Made by a program: the position numbers and the translations under genes
The notes under the pieces: generated by a model
Seen by the model: only the letters and a program-made list of their open reading frames with translations
The model's database searches: none
What the model was told of the DNA's origin: nothing
DNA from: Mucilaginibacter frigoritolerans
GTDB taxonomy: Bacteria; Bacteroidota; Bacteroidia; Sphingobacteriales; Sphingobacteriaceae
Direction: 5' to 3'
Assembly: GCF_007830615.1 (NCBI RefSeq)
Contig: NZ_VLLI01000012.1
Coordinates: 62,001 to 126,000, forward strand
Length of the DNA: 64,000 bases
Shown here: piece by piece, positions 26,099 to 35,147 of the stretch
Layout of the letters: the number at the start of each line of letters is the position of its first letter
How positions within the stretch are numbered: the first letter of the stretch is position 1

Positions 26099-27334
26099 AT
26101 GAACAAAATTTTACTAATTATACAACGCGAGTACATTACAAGGGTAAGGAAAAAATCATTCATTGTGATGACAATGCTAGTACCAGCCCTTATTGCCGGC
26201 ATGTATGCTATTATTGCTTACGTCGCCACGGACAAGAGTGAAACCATGCATATAGTAAATGTAATTGATAACAGTAGCGAGTACAAAGGGAAATTTCAGG
26301 ATGAAAAATATGTAAAGTTTAACTATCCTGATGGATCACTGAACCAGGCAAAGGCCAGTTTAAAAGACGATGAGGATTTGGTACTTAACATTCCAGCCAA
26401 TGCAAAAGACACGGTTACCCTTTATGCTAAAAAGAAAACAACGCTTTCATTAACGGATAATATTCAGCGTCAGATGAATGATATTGCATCCGGCATTAGT
26501 TTGGTAAAAGCCGGTATTGATACAGCGCGATTGCATAAAATAAAAAGCAATATCGTTATCAAATCAAGTGAAATGACTGATTCGGGTGAAAAAAGCACCA
26601 GCATAGGTGCTACTTATGCCTTAAGTTTTGCCGGCGCCATTTTGATTTATATGTCGATATTTATTTACGGTGCACAGGTGATGCGTGGGGTTATTGAAGA
26701 AAAAACAAGCCGTATAATTGAGGTGATTGTATCATCGGTAAAGCCATTTCAATTAATGATGGGTAAAATTATTGGTGTTGGTTTAGTTGGACTTACACAA
26801 TTTGTTTTATGGATTGTCCTTTCGGCTGCAATAGGTTATTTTGTCGGGCATAACACAGCTGCTTCATCGCAAAACCCGATCTATATCTTCATGCATAACC
26901 TGGGCTCTAACGCTGGCTATGAAATAGGTTGTTTCATTTTTTACTGGATCTCAGGCTTCCTGTTTTACAGTGCCCTTTTTGCAGCAGTAGGTTCGGCGGT
27001 AGATAGCGAGACCGAAACACAGCAGTTTATGTTCCCAATTACCTTGCCGTTGTTGTTTACCTATTTGCTATCGGTATCCTGGCTTTTCCAGGCACCTGAT
27101 AGTCCGCTGGCAGTATGGTTATCCATGATTCCGCTTTCGGCTCCTGTTGCTATGATGGTGCGCATTCCTTATAATGTTCCTACTTGGCAGCTTGGTGTTT
27201 CAATGGCATTGATGATTCTTGGCTTTTTATTTACCACTTACGTGGCATCGCGTATTTACCGGGTGGGCATTTTAATGTATGGCAAAAAAACAAGCTATAA
27301 AGAACTGGTAAAATGGTTCTTTTATAAAGAATAA
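26099..27334 (+). CDS. ABC-2 permease (NatB-like)
   Basis: 411 aa. One N-terminal membrane segment (about 22-42, VMTMLVPALIAGMYAIIAYV) is followed by a ~130-residue extracytoplasmic domain and a C-terminal block of five or six membrane helices from about residue 175. EEKTSRIIEVIVSSVKPFQLMMGKI is the conserved ABC-2 coupling region. It starts 3 nt after the ATPase gene. The Na+ efflux family (NatB/YhaP type) is the best match, but no ion-specific residues are certain. Confidence 0.88.
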   Translation: MNKILLIIQREYITRVRKKSFIVMTMLVPALIAGMYAIIAYVATDKSETMHIVNVIDNSSEYKGKFQDEKYVKFNYPDGSLNQAKASLKDDEDLVLNIPANAKDTVTLYAKKKTTLSLTDNIQRQMNDIASGISLVKAGIDTARLHKIKSNIVIKSSEMTDSGEKSTSIGATYALSFAGAILIYMSIFIYGAQVMRGVIEEKTSRIIEVIVSSVKPFQLMMGKIIGVGLVGLTQFVLWIVLSAAIGYFVGHNTAASSQNPIYIFMHNLGSNAGYEIGCFIFYWISGFLFYSALFAAVGSAVDSETETQQFMFPITLPLLFTYLLSVSWLFQAPDSPLAVWLSMIPLSAPVAMMVRIPYNVPTWQLGVSMALMILGFLFTTYVASRIYRVGILMYGKKTSYKELVKWFFYKE

Positions 27335-27360
27335 TGCAATAAAACTATCATAAATCATGA

Positions 27361-27404
27361 CAATCCCTTAAATGGCAAACAATTTAAGGGATTGTTTATT
27401 TTAG
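27361..27404 (+). terminator. Rho-independent terminator after the ABC-2 pair
   Basis: Perfect 13-bp stem 27361-27373 with 27382-27394, then TTTATTTTA. It overlaps the upstream region of the Ppx/GppA gene. Confidence 0.85.
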
Positions 27405-27408
27405 CTGC

Positions 27409-28335
27409 ATGAATAAACACTTAGCCGTAATGGATCTTGGCACCAACACCTTTCACTTGCTGATAGTTGAGGCTGATCAATTTGGATTTAATGAAATAGT
27501 ACATGAACAACAAGCCGTTAAAATTGGTGAAGGCGGTATTAATAAAGGGTTTATTGTTCCTGCCGCTTTTGAACGTGGCATTAAAACGATGCAGCATTTT
27601 AGCGAGTTGATTGCAAAGAATAGCGTAGGGAAAGTAAGAGCTATTGCCACTTCAGCCCTGCGAAGTGCTGCTAACGGGCAGGAGTTTATTGATGAGGTTA
27701 AAACCCAAACCGGCATTGCTATTGAAATTATTGATGGCGATGCAGAAGCTACTTTTATTTATAAAGGAGTTAAGGCCGATGGCTGTTTATCCCAGCAAAA
27801 TAGCTTGATTGTTGATATTGGCGGTGGCAGTGTTGAGTTTATTATTTGCAATAAAGATGAAATACTTTGGAAACAAAGTTTTGAAATAGGTGCCGCAAGG
27901 CTGATGGACAAATTTCATCGAAATGACCCTATTCCACCCGATTCCATCAATGCTTTAAACCTTTACCTTGAAGATTGTTTAAAAAATCTCTTTATCGCGG
28001 CAGCAAAGTATCCTATTGAAAACATGATCGGTTCTTCAGGCGTATTTGAAAGCTATGCTGAAATAACTGAACTGGATAAAGGAAACGCATTCGATATAAA
28101 GCAAATTAGTCATTATAGCTTTGAATTAGATAAGCTATTGGCTTTGATAGAGAAAATCGTACTGTCAACCCATCAACAGCGGTTGGAAGCTAAGGGAATT
28201 ATATCTGTACGGATAGATATGATTGTTGTGGCATCATTATTAACTCGCTTTGTTATCGAAAAACTGGAAATAAGCAAAGTAACCATGTCTACCAGTTCAT
28301 TAAAAGAGGGTGTTTTGACAGATATGATGGGGTAA
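27409..28335 (+). CDS. Exopolyphosphatase / guanosine pentaphosphate phosphatase family
   Basis: 308 aa ASKHA-fold phosphatase. Phosphate-binding motif 1 is MDLGTNTFHLLI at residues 8-19 and motif 2 is DIGGGSVEFII at about 138-148. It degrades polyphosphate or pppGpp; which of the two cannot be told without tests. A near-consensus TATTTTAG box ends 4 nt before the ATG, after the terminator of the upstream exporter. Confidence 0.92.
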   Translation: MNKHLAVMDLGTNTFHLLIVEADQFGFNEIVHEQQAVKIGEGGINKGFIVPAAFERGIKTMQHFSELIAKNSVGKVRAIATSALRSAANGQEFIDEVKTQTGIAIEIIDGDAEATFIYKGVKADGCLSQQNSLIVDIGGGSVEFIICNKDEILWKQSFEIGAARLMDKFHRNDPIPPDSINALNLYLEDCLKNLFIAAAKYPIENMIGSSGVFESYAEITELDKGNAFDIKQISHYSFELDKLLALIEKIVLSTHQQRLEAKGIISVRIDMIVVASLLTRFVIEKLEISKVTMSTSSLKEGVLTDMMG

Positions 28336-28351
28336 GGATCAATTGATCTCT

Positions 28352-28615
28352 TTATCTCCAAAGAATTCCAACGCATGTTGAGAAACCAATTAACAAAACC
28401 ACTAAAGCTGTTAACCACCATATTCTTTTGCTGGCTATAGCTGCCCATAAAATACAAACTGCAACATGAATTGCTATAAGAAATGCATCAAGAAGAGGGC
28501 CCAACTCTGTATTAGCTTTCGAAATCACGGTATATACAGCTAGTACAGCCAAATTTACACCAACAACCCACATGTTATAAGACTGCTTTTTTTCGTCGAT
28601 TTCTTTATTGTCCAT
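28352..28615 (-). CDS. Small three-helix membrane protein of the radical SAM operon
   Basis: 87 aa. Polar N-terminus (about 14 residues), then three predicted membrane helices (about 15-32, 41-60, 66-85). Its ATG shares one base with the stop of the upstream radical SAM C-terminal frame (TAATG), so it is translationally coupled to it. I do not recognise the family. By position it should serve the same pathway as the Lgt-like enzyme and radical SAM protein, perhaps as a membrane anchor. Confidence 0.75.
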   Translation of the reverse strand: MDNKEIDEKKQSYNMWVVGVNLAVLAVYTVISKANTELGPLLDAFLIAIHVAVCILWAAIASKRIWWLTALVVLLIGFSTCVGILWR

Positions 28616-29163
28616 TATACTGGTATTTCTGTTCTCAATTGGTTAAGGTATTCCACTTTGTCATCACGGTAAAAAATATTCATAGTTTCAAACGGAATAA
28701 TTTTCATGTCTTTATTTACAATATGCACACATGATTTTTTTATAGCCCTTACATCAAAATTTTGTGCATCAATAAACTGCATTATGATTACCCTGAAAAG
28801 GTTGTCATAACTCAAATTTGATGCATCAATTTCGGGTAAACAACACATTATCGACTTTAAATGTTCACCGGCTTTGTCAACTGAATTGCCCGTACTGAAC
28901 ATATTGAGCAGGTGCATTTTCAATTTTTCGTCCTGTTCATACACAATGGTATTTTTAGAGTTATCAAGCAGGTCATCCGGCTTAATCATCCGGGTTAGCG
29001 GGAACACCTGGCCTCCCAATTTCAAAGCATAGCCCATTACTAAAGCATCAGGATTGCAGGGAACCGGGATTAGATCATTTTTATTAAAAACATTGGTCTG
29101 TTCCAGTATGGCAGAACGTACATCCGTTAAAGTATAACGATCTGTTTCAGGATTAAAATTCAC
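28615..29163 (-). CDS. C-terminal half of a Tes/MJ0619-type radical SAM protein, after an in-frame stop
   Basis: 182 codons open from a GTG at 29163, in the same frame as the upstream radical SAM ORF, from which it is separated by a single TAA (29176-29178) and four sense codons (GCC GGA AGG CTG). It shows the conserved tail features of this family: TLTDVRSAILEQT, IPVPCNPDA, MQFIDAQNFDVR, CVHIVNKDMKIIPFE and IFYRDD. The open frame keeps no further stop over 182 codons. Either the gene is recently broken, or the halves are made separately (GTG restart), or the stop is an assembly error or is read through. Confidence 0.7.
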   Translation of the reverse strand: MNFNPETDRYTLTDVRSAILEQTNVFNKNDLIPVPCNPDALVMGYALKLGGQVFPLTRMIKPDDLLDNSKNTIVYEQDEKLKMHLLNMFSTGNSVDKAGEHLKSIMCCLPEIDASNLSYDNLFRVIIMQFIDAQNFDVRAIKKSCVHIVNKDMKIIPFETMNIFYRDDKVEYLNQLRTEIPV

Positions 29164-29175
29164 CAGCCTTCCGGC

Positions 29176-29178
29176 TTA
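29176..29178 (-). other. In-frame TAA interrupting the radical SAM gene
   Basis: On the coding strand: CAA TAA GCC GGA AGG. The frame is the same before and after. A tyrosine or other sense codon (TAT or TAC is one base away) would be expected at this position in the intact family pattern Q-P-x-Q-x-x-G-R. Confidence 0.85.
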
Positions 29179-30012
29179 TTGCGTAGGTTGAAAAGTAACA
29201 CCACGTACACAAGGTTGTTGCAAGGCATACTCAATGATTTTGCCAATCTCATCAGTGTTCAATCCTTTTTGCAGCGTAACCACTAATGTGGTAGATAGAT
29301 TGTACTTATTCAGATTTTCCAATGCTTTGGTTCTTACTTCTCTTAAATCTTCCCCCCGTAACTGCTCTAAAGCTTCCTTTTTAAAGGAGTCAAACTGCAG
29401 GTAAATTTCAAAATCAGGCATATAAGTTGCCAGCCGTTGCACAAAACTTTCATCCTTTGCTATCCTTATACCATTGGTATTGAGCATTAAATGCTTTATA
29501 GGTTTGGTTTTGGCTATATCAAGTATCTCAAAAAATTGAGGATGCACAGTAGGTTCTCCACCGCTGATCTGAACCACGTCGGGTTGTCCCTCGTTTTCAA
29601 TGATCACATCAAGCATCTGCTCAATTTCGGCAAGTGTACGGTGCCTGCCATAGCTTGGCGACGACATGGCATAACAGGTTGGGCAATTTAAATTGCACCG
29701 ATCGGTAACTTCTACCACAGTAAGGCAAGAGTGCTGCTCATGATCCTGGCATAAACCACAATCATACGGGCACCCATAATGTGTTTTCGCATTAAACTTC
29801 AGCGGCATTTCGCTGCGTTTGGCATAGTTACGGCAGTTTTTGTAATATTCAATATCTGTGGCTATTAACACCTTCTCAAAACCGTGCTGCCTGCAAGTCT
29901 TAAGCATATACACCTTATCATCTTCAAAAACTATTTTTGCATCTACGCGGCGTAAGCAGGTTGAACAAATACTAAGTGTAAAATCATAATAAATATACGG
30001 GCGTTCAGGCAT
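29176..30012 (-). CDS. Radical SAM protein, Tes/MJ0619-type, N-terminal part
   Basis: 278 aa before an in-frame TAA. The radical SAM cluster CxxxCxxC is CNLNCPTC (Cys106, 110, 113), followed by the SAM-binding ISGGEP at about 150. Additional cysteines (C16, C19, C40, C60, C81, C85, C88, C96) precede it in the pattern GCPYDCGLCQDHEQHSCL, typical of the MJ0619/tetraether-synthase type with auxiliary Fe-S clusters. Full-length relatives are roughly 450-500 aa, matching this ORF plus the next one. It overlaps the Lgt-like gene by 8 nt. Members of the family make C-C bonds in membrane lipids, and a lipid substrate is likely here too. Confidence 0.85.
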   Translation of the reverse strand: MPERPYIYYDFTLSICSTCLRRVDAKIVFEDDKVYMLKTCRQHGFEKVLIATDIEYYKNCRNYAKRSEMPLKFNAKTHYGCPYDCGLCQDHEQHSCLTVVEVTDRCNLNCPTCYAMSSPSYGRHRTLAEIEQMLDVIIENEGQPDVVQISGGEPTVHPQFFEILDIAKTKPIKHLMLNTNGIRIAKDESFVQRLATYMPDFEIYLQFDSFKKEALEQLRGEDLREVRTKALENLNKYNLSTTLVVTLQKGLNTDEIGKIIEYALQQPCVRGVTFQPTQ

Positions 30013-30751
30013 TGGATTTTATAAGCTTTGATGGATATAGAAATACTTTATAATAATACAAAATACCTGCAATACAAACCAACTGAATTACTGACAAACC
30101 AAAACTAAAAAAATAGTTGGGTTTAATAAACTCAACCAGCAGGCGAAAAACAAGGTATGATGACAGAAAAACTTTAAACCTGGCACCATCTGCAAACTGG
30201 TATTTACGTTGCACAACAACTAATCCGATCCATAAAGAGACCCAAAAGATTATTTCGTACAAATTGGTTGGATGCCGGTGAATGCCATCGCCAAAATCAA
30301 CAGCCCATGGCAAATTGGAGGGTATCCCAAATGTACCATCTTCCAATCCGGCTAAAAAACAGCCGCACCTTCCTATTATCATAGCCAATATAAGAGGATA
30401 AGTCATTAAATCGCCTGATGATACGGTAACACCAATCTTCTTTTTGGTTAATTCCACCCCTACTAACCCTCCTAATAATCCCCCCACTATGGTCTTATTG
30501 CCCATAATATAAAAAATATTTAACCGGAAAGATGACGGGTTTTCAAACACTCCTACCAAGTGTGAGCCGATTAATGCCCCAAAAGCGGCTCCAATAAAAA
30601 TAACCAACCTATTTTCGGCATCGATGGCGTCATTATTATGTTTTCGGAGATATAGATAGTATCGGTAGCCTAAAAAATAAGCCAGCGTTTCGCAAATAAA
30701 GTGAACAGGGATAGTAAATTTTCCTATTGGGAGGTTAACCGGAAAGTGCAC
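30005..30751 (-). CDS. Lgt-like integral membrane enzyme lacking key Lgt residues
   Basis: 248 aa from GTG 30751, with about six or seven membrane helices. It belongs to the prolipoprotein diacylglyceryl transferase fold: IIGRCGCFLAGLEDG (residues 125-139), HPTNLYE (160-166) and FRLLVEF (202-208). Compared from memory with E. coli Lgt, the HGG histidine is Val (IVGG, 88-91), the Asn of GRxGNF is Cys131 and the final Arg of EFFRQPD is Lys210. It is unlikely to be a standard Lgt; a changed acyl-glycerol substrate is a reasonable inference. Overlaps the radical SAM ORF by 8 nt, so the two are strictly co-transcribed. Confidence 0.85.
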   Translation of the reverse strand: MHFPVNLPIGKFTIPVHFICETLAYFLGYRYYLYLRKHNNDAIDAENRLVIFIGAAFGALIGSHLVGVFENPSSFRLNIFYIMGNKTIVGGLLGGLVGVELTKKKIGVTVSSGDLMTYPLILAMIIGRCGCFLAGLEDGTFGIPSNLPWAVDFGDGIHRHPTNLYEIIFWVSLWIGLVVVQRKYQFADGARFKVFLSSYLVFRLLVEFIKPNYFFSFGLSVIQLVCIAGILYYYKVFLYPSKLIKSNA

Positions 30752-30869
30752 AGCATTTTTTGTTGAAATATAACAACCTTTTAGTGCAGATCAACAATTT
30801 GTATCATTTTAAAAGCAAACTCAAATTTAAATTCATCCTTTGTATATTGCTGCCAGCAAAAAGCATTAA

Positions 30870-32870
30870 ATGAAATTAAAACTCAACTTTATTATTTTAC
30901 TGTCGGCCTTAGCTGTTACGGCAACAGCCCAAAGACGGCACCGTGCAGCAAGCACCAACGATACCATATCTTCTAACTATCAACCTTCAGAACTTTTCTC
31001 ACCTTTATTTTATAGCGAAAAAGGGAATGAGTTTCATTCGGCTAATGGGGCACCCGGAGAAAAGTATTGGCAAAACCGCGTAGATTATTGGCTAAATACC
31101 ACATTAGATACTACCGCCAAAACCATAACCTCTACAGAAAAAATCAATTATATCAACAACAGTCCGGATGCATTGCCTTATTTATGGTTGCAGCTTGATC
31201 AGAATACTTATAAAAAAGATGCCCGATCAAATTTTGTAACAGCATTTGCTCCGGCAGCTGAGCAACATACCAGCGGCTATCAGATTGAATCGGTTTATAT
31301 TAATAATGGACAAGTATCAACAAAAGCTGATTTTATTGTAGCCGACACCCGTATGCAAATCCGTTTACCTAAAGTGGTTTTGCCACATGGCGGAGTAATC
31401 ACTTTTACTATTAAATATAAATATACTATTCCCGGCAACTTCGGCAACCGGACCGATTATGTGGATACCAAAAATGGTAAGATATATGAAATTGCTCAAT
31501 GGTTTCCCCGCATGTGTGTTTATGATGACACCCGTGGCTGGGATACCCTACCGTTTTTAGGTCCTGGTGAGTTTTATCTGGAATATGGCAACATTGATTA
31601 CCAGGTAACTGTCCCTGCTGATATGATTGTGGCTGGCTCAGGCGAATTATTGAATCCAACAGAAGTACTTACTGCAAAACAAATCAACAGGTTAAATGCA
31701 GCGCACAATAGTGATAAAACTATTATGATTAAAACTGCTGATGAGGTGAATGACCATTCGTTCCGTCAATCAGCAAAATCAACCTTAACTTGGCATTTTA
31801 AAATGCTCAATACCCGAGATGTGGCCTTTGGTGCATCGAAAGCCTATATATGGGATGCTGCCCGGGTTAATTTGCCGGAAGATAAGAAATCACTTTCCAT
31901 GTCTGTTTATCCGGTTGAAAGCGCCGGTGATGAGGCCTGGGGACGAGCCACCGAATACCTAAAAAAATCCATTGAATATTTCTCAGAAAAATGGTTTGTT
32001 TACCCTTACCCTGTTGCTATTAATGAAGCAGGCATTGCAGGCGGTATGGAATACCCGGGCATTGTATTTGATGGCATTACAGACAAAGGAAAAGAACTTT
32101 ATTGGGTAACAGCACACGAAATAGGCCACAACTGGTTCCCGATGATTGTTGGCAGTGACGAGCGTCGTTTTGGTTGGATGGATGAAGGTTTTAATACTTT
32201 TATTGACATCTACGCTTCGGATAATTTCAATCATGGTGAGTTTGCGCCAAAAAGAGATGGGGAATATGCCCCGGGTGGTGGCGATCCTGCGGATGAAATA
32301 GTGCCGATAATTGCAGACCCAAAAGCCCCGGTTATTATGACTGCTGCTGATGCTGTTCCTGAAAAATATCGCCACCCTATCGTTTATTTCAAACCTGCAT
32401 TTGGCCTGGTATTGCTTCGTGAACAAATTTTAGGAAAAGACCGATTCGACTATGCCTTTAAAAATTACATTCATAACTGGGCCTTTAAACATCCACAACC
32501 TGATGATTTCTTCAGATCAATGGATAATGGCGGTGGCGAAGATCTTTCCTGGTTCTGGAAAGGCTGGTTCTATAACAACTGGTCGCTTGATTTAGCATTG
32601 ATAGACGCCAAATATGTTGGCGGCGATCCCAAAAAAGGAATATCGGTAACCGTTTCAAACAAAGAGCAAATGGCTATGCCGTTTACTGTTGAAGTTAAGC
32701 TAAAAGACGGCAGCAAATACCGCATGAGCTTACCTGTAGAAACCTGGTTACAGAATAAAGCTATCACCTTCACTATCCCAACAACAACCGAAGCAGAAAG
32801 TGTTACTATCGATCCGAATGGAGCATTGCCCGATATGGATAGGAAAAACAATACATTAACAGTAAAATAA
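30870..32870 (+). CDS. M1-family zinc metallopeptidase (aminopeptidase N type), secreted
   Basis: 666 aa with a signal peptide (about residues 1-21, ending in ATAQ). The zinc site is HEIGHN with the third ligand in WMDEGFN 18 residues on (HExxH-x18-E), and the substrate-amine motif is GGMEYPG just before it, in place of the GAMEN motif. It is an envelope aminopeptidase-like enzyme. A strong hairpin terminator follows. It is divergent from the Lgt-like operon, with a 118-nt intergenic region. Confidence 0.95.
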   Translation: MKLKLNFIILLSALAVTATAQRRHRAASTNDTISSNYQPSELFSPLFYSEKGNEFHSANGAPGEKYWQNRVDYWLNTTLDTTAKTITSTEKINYINNSPDALPYLWLQLDQNTYKKDARSNFVTAFAPAAEQHTSGYQIESVYINNGQVSTKADFIVADTRMQIRLPKVVLPHGGVITFTIKYKYTIPGNFGNRTDYVDTKNGKIYEIAQWFPRMCVYDDTRGWDTLPFLGPGEFYLEYGNIDYQVTVPADMIVAGSGELLNPTEVLTAKQINRLNAAHNSDKTIMIKTADEVNDHSFRQSAKSTLTWHFKMLNTRDVAFGASKAYIWDAARVNLPEDKKSLSMSVYPVESAGDEAWGRATEYLKKSIEYFSEKWFVYPYPVAINEAGIAGGMEYPGIVFDGITDKGKELYWVTAHEIGHNWFPMIVGSDERRFGWMDEGFNTFIDIYASDNFNHGEFAPKRDGEYAPGGGDPADEIVPIIADPKAPVIMTAADAVPEKYRHPIVYFKPAFGLVLLREQILGKDRFDYAFKNYIHNWAFKHPQPDDFFRSMDNGGGEDLSWFWKGWFYNNWSLDLALIDAKYVGGDPKKGISVTVSNKEQMAMPFTVEVKLKDGSKYRMSLPVETWLQNKAITFTIPTTTEAESVTIDPNGALPDMDRKNNTLTVK

Positions 32871-32887
32871 GACCTCCAATCTCAAAA

Positions 32888-32940
32888 TTCAACCATCATA
32901 AGAAGTAATTATCCGCTTTTTATGATGGTTGAAATATTTT
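32888..32940 (+). terminator. Terminator after the M1 peptidase
   Basis: Perfect 14-bp stem: 32888-32901 with 32920-32933, then ATATTTT. Confidence 0.85.
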
Positions 32941-33008
32941 ATAACATTGCTTACCTTAGTTTTACATATCAAAATGATTAGTTAAAACACGGTTTAAAGC
33001 TGTTATAA

Positions 33009-33761
33009 ATGAAATACGTTAAATATATACCTGATATTTCATTACAAAAGCATATAGCATACTATTGGGTTTTGCAAACCGATTCTACTTTTACAGCGGT
33101 CAATGTACCCCTGTTTGCTGATGTTTGTACAGACATTTTTATCAATTTGGGCAGCTCCGAAGCTAAATTTAATGAGCAGGCATCGCTATCGCCCGGCTGC
33201 ATTTATATGGGTGGCGCTTCCACTTCATCGAGTTTTATAAATAGTTTACCTAACAGTACTTTTATAGGCATCAGGTTTAAAGCAGGCGGACTACCTGTTT
33301 TTTATAAACTACCTTTATTTGAAATTGTTGACCAAATCATTGAGTTTCAGGACAAGCATCTTTCTTTAATTTTAGATATGGATGAAATGCTGCCAAAAAG
33401 GCTCGATAATTTTTTCATCAATAAGAAAAGTAACACTACGTGTATTCCCGCCATAACCGAAATGGTTCACAATTACAGGGGCATTATACCTGTAGAAACA
33501 CTTTCGCAAAAATTCAATATGAGCACCCGCACAATGGAGCGGGTATTTAATAAAAATGCAGGCATGGGGCCGAAGGAATTTATAGGGATAATCCGCTTTC
33601 AGAAAGCGTTAAAAATGCTCCAAAAAAATAAATTAAAAGGCAAATTACTTGATGTAGCTTTCGAAGCCGGTTATTATGACCATGCACATTTAACTCGTGA
33701 AGTAAAAAAATATTCGGGATTAAATCCGTCCCAAATATGGCCCGGTCCCCGTTTTCCTTAA
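33009..33761 (+). CDS. AraC-family transcriptional regulator
   Basis: 250 aa. The C-terminal double helix-turn-helix is at about residues 150-245, with VETLSQKFNMSTRTMERVF and LLDVAFEAGYYDHAHLTREVKKYSGLNPSQI as the two recognition segments. The N-terminal ~140 residues are of the DUF6597-type found in Bacteroidetes regulators. No target can be read directly, but the adjacent M48 protease has a 10-bp inverted repeat in its leader that could be its operator. Confidence 0.9.
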   Translation: MKYVKYIPDISLQKHIAYYWVLQTDSTFTAVNVPLFADVCTDIFINLGSSEAKFNEQASLSPGCIYMGGASTSSSFINSLPNSTFIGIRFKAGGLPVFYKLPLFEIVDQIIEFQDKHLSLILDMDEMLPKRLDNFFINKKSNTTCIPAITEMVHNYRGIIPVETLSQKFNMSTRTMERVFNKNAGMGPKEFIGIIRFQKALKMLQKNKLKGKLLDVAFEAGYYDHAHLTREVKKYSGLNPSQIWPGPRFP

Positions 33762-33820
33762 TAGAATCCGGTAGTAATAAGTTGTCGTGTTTGTACAAAT
33801 TTCTTTATTGCCAGAGCATT

Positions 33821-33859
33821 TACTTTGTAATCAGTATTAACAATATTACTTACAAAGTA
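33821..33859 (+). promoter_or_regulatory. Inverted repeat upstream of the M48 protease, possible operator
   Basis: TACTTTGTAA (33821-33830) and TTACAAAGTA (33850-33859) are perfect 10-bp inverted arms separated by 19 nt, ending 7 nt before the ATG at 33867. It could be a protein-binding site or an mRNA hairpin. Confidence 0.55.
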
Positions 33860-33866
33860 CATCCTG

Positions 33867-35120
33867 ATGAAAACCCCCATCATTCTTTTTTTTTGTCTGC
33901 TAAGTTTTACGCTTGCTTGTGCACAAACTAATCAAACAATAAGTAACCATATCATCAGCCATATAGATGCTGAAAAAGGAACCACACAATTAATAAATAC
34001 TATACCATTGTCTGTTCGTGAAAAAGCAAATAACTATTGCGAGGGCAGTTATTGGTTATTGCTTTGGAATATAGTATGCGCTGCTCTTGTTGCCTGGTTA
34101 TTTCTTTTTGGCGGTTTAAGTAAATACATACTAAAACGTAGCAACAAAATTAAAGCCATCAACCGTGGTAATTTCATTTTTATTGTCTTTTATTTCCTGC
34201 TTACTTTTTTGCTATTGCTGCCGCTGGATATTTATCAAAACTTTATCCGTGAGCATCAGTATGGTTTTTCAAATCAGGGCTTTGTGCAATGGTTCTTAAA
34301 TGACTTGATCACTTTTATAGTTGAACTAATTATAGCAGCGCCCTTCTTTGTGCTGGTTTACGGTATCTTCAGAAAAACAAAAGAAAACTGGTGGATTTGG
34401 GGTACAACTGTTTCGATTGTTTTTATAACAGGACTTATTATCATTTACCCTGTTTTTATCGCTCCTATATTTAATCAATACATCCCGCTCAAAAATGGCT
34501 ACCTAAAAAACCAGATATTATCCATGGCCAGGGCGAACCGGGTAAATGTAGACAACGTGTATGTCTATAATGAATCGCAGCAAACAAAGGTATTTAATGC
34601 AGAAGTAAGCGGTTTTGCCGGTACCGCGAGGATATCTCTAAATGATAATATGCTTAATCATTGCACTAATAATGAGATTAAGGCAGCCCTGGCCCACGAA
34701 ATGGGTCATTATGTATTGCGTCATCTTTTTATCTTAACGCTGGAATATGGATTACTGATTTTAATTGGATTTAAATTGATCCAATGGTCTGTTACCAAAC
34801 TGATTAATAAGTATAGTGATAAATGGCAGATGAAGAGCATACAGGATATTACCAGCTTACCTGTGCTTGTATTTTTATTTACGTTTTACTTTTTTATACT
34901 TACTCCGGTAACCAACTCCATAACACGTGTGATTGAAATTGAGGCAGATAACTATGGTTTAAACGCAGCACGTCAACCAGATGCTTTTGCTTCACTGATG
35001 TTAAAATCGGCTGATAATCATAAAATTGATCCGGGATATTGGGAGGAAATTATATTTTTCGATCATCCTTGCAGAAAACAAAGAATACTATCTGCCATGA
35101 TTTGGAAAGCAGAAAATTGA
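33867..35120 (+). CDS. M48-family zinc metallopeptidase (Ste24/CAAX prenyl protease type)
   Basis: 417 aa. Signal-like N-terminus, four or five membrane helices, zinc motif HEMGHYVLRH near residue 275 and a distal glutamate in EIEADNYGL near 355, as in Ste24-type M48 enzymes. It is an integral membrane protease; substrate unknown. It follows the AraC regulator and carries the inverted repeat in its leader. Confidence 0.92.
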   Translation: MKTPIILFFCLLSFTLACAQTNQTISNHIISHIDAEKGTTQLINTIPLSVREKANNYCEGSYWLLLWNIVCAALVAWLFLFGGLSKYILKRSNKIKAINRGNFIFIVFYFLLTFLLLLPLDIYQNFIREHQYGFSNQGFVQWFLNDLITFIVELIIAAPFFVLVYGIFRKTKENWWIWGTTVSIVFITGLIIIYPVFIAPIFNQYIPLKNGYLKNQILSMARANRVNVDNVYVYNESQQTKVFNAEVSGFAGTARISLNDNMLNHCTNNEIKAALAHEMGHYVLRHLFILTLEYGLLILIGFKLIQWSVTKLINKYSDKWQMKSIQDITSLPVLVFLFTFYFFILTPVTNSITRVIEIEADNYGLNAARQPDAFASLMLKSADNHKIDPGYWEEIIFFDHPCRKQRILSAMIWKAEN

Positions 35121-35147
35121 TGTTAATTATGTTGAAACATTTACCAT

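Noticed and set aside
33737..33931. Short + strand frame bridging the AraC gene end and M48 start
   Set aside because: It overlaps the coding ends in another frame and contains the inverted repeat; no sensible protein.
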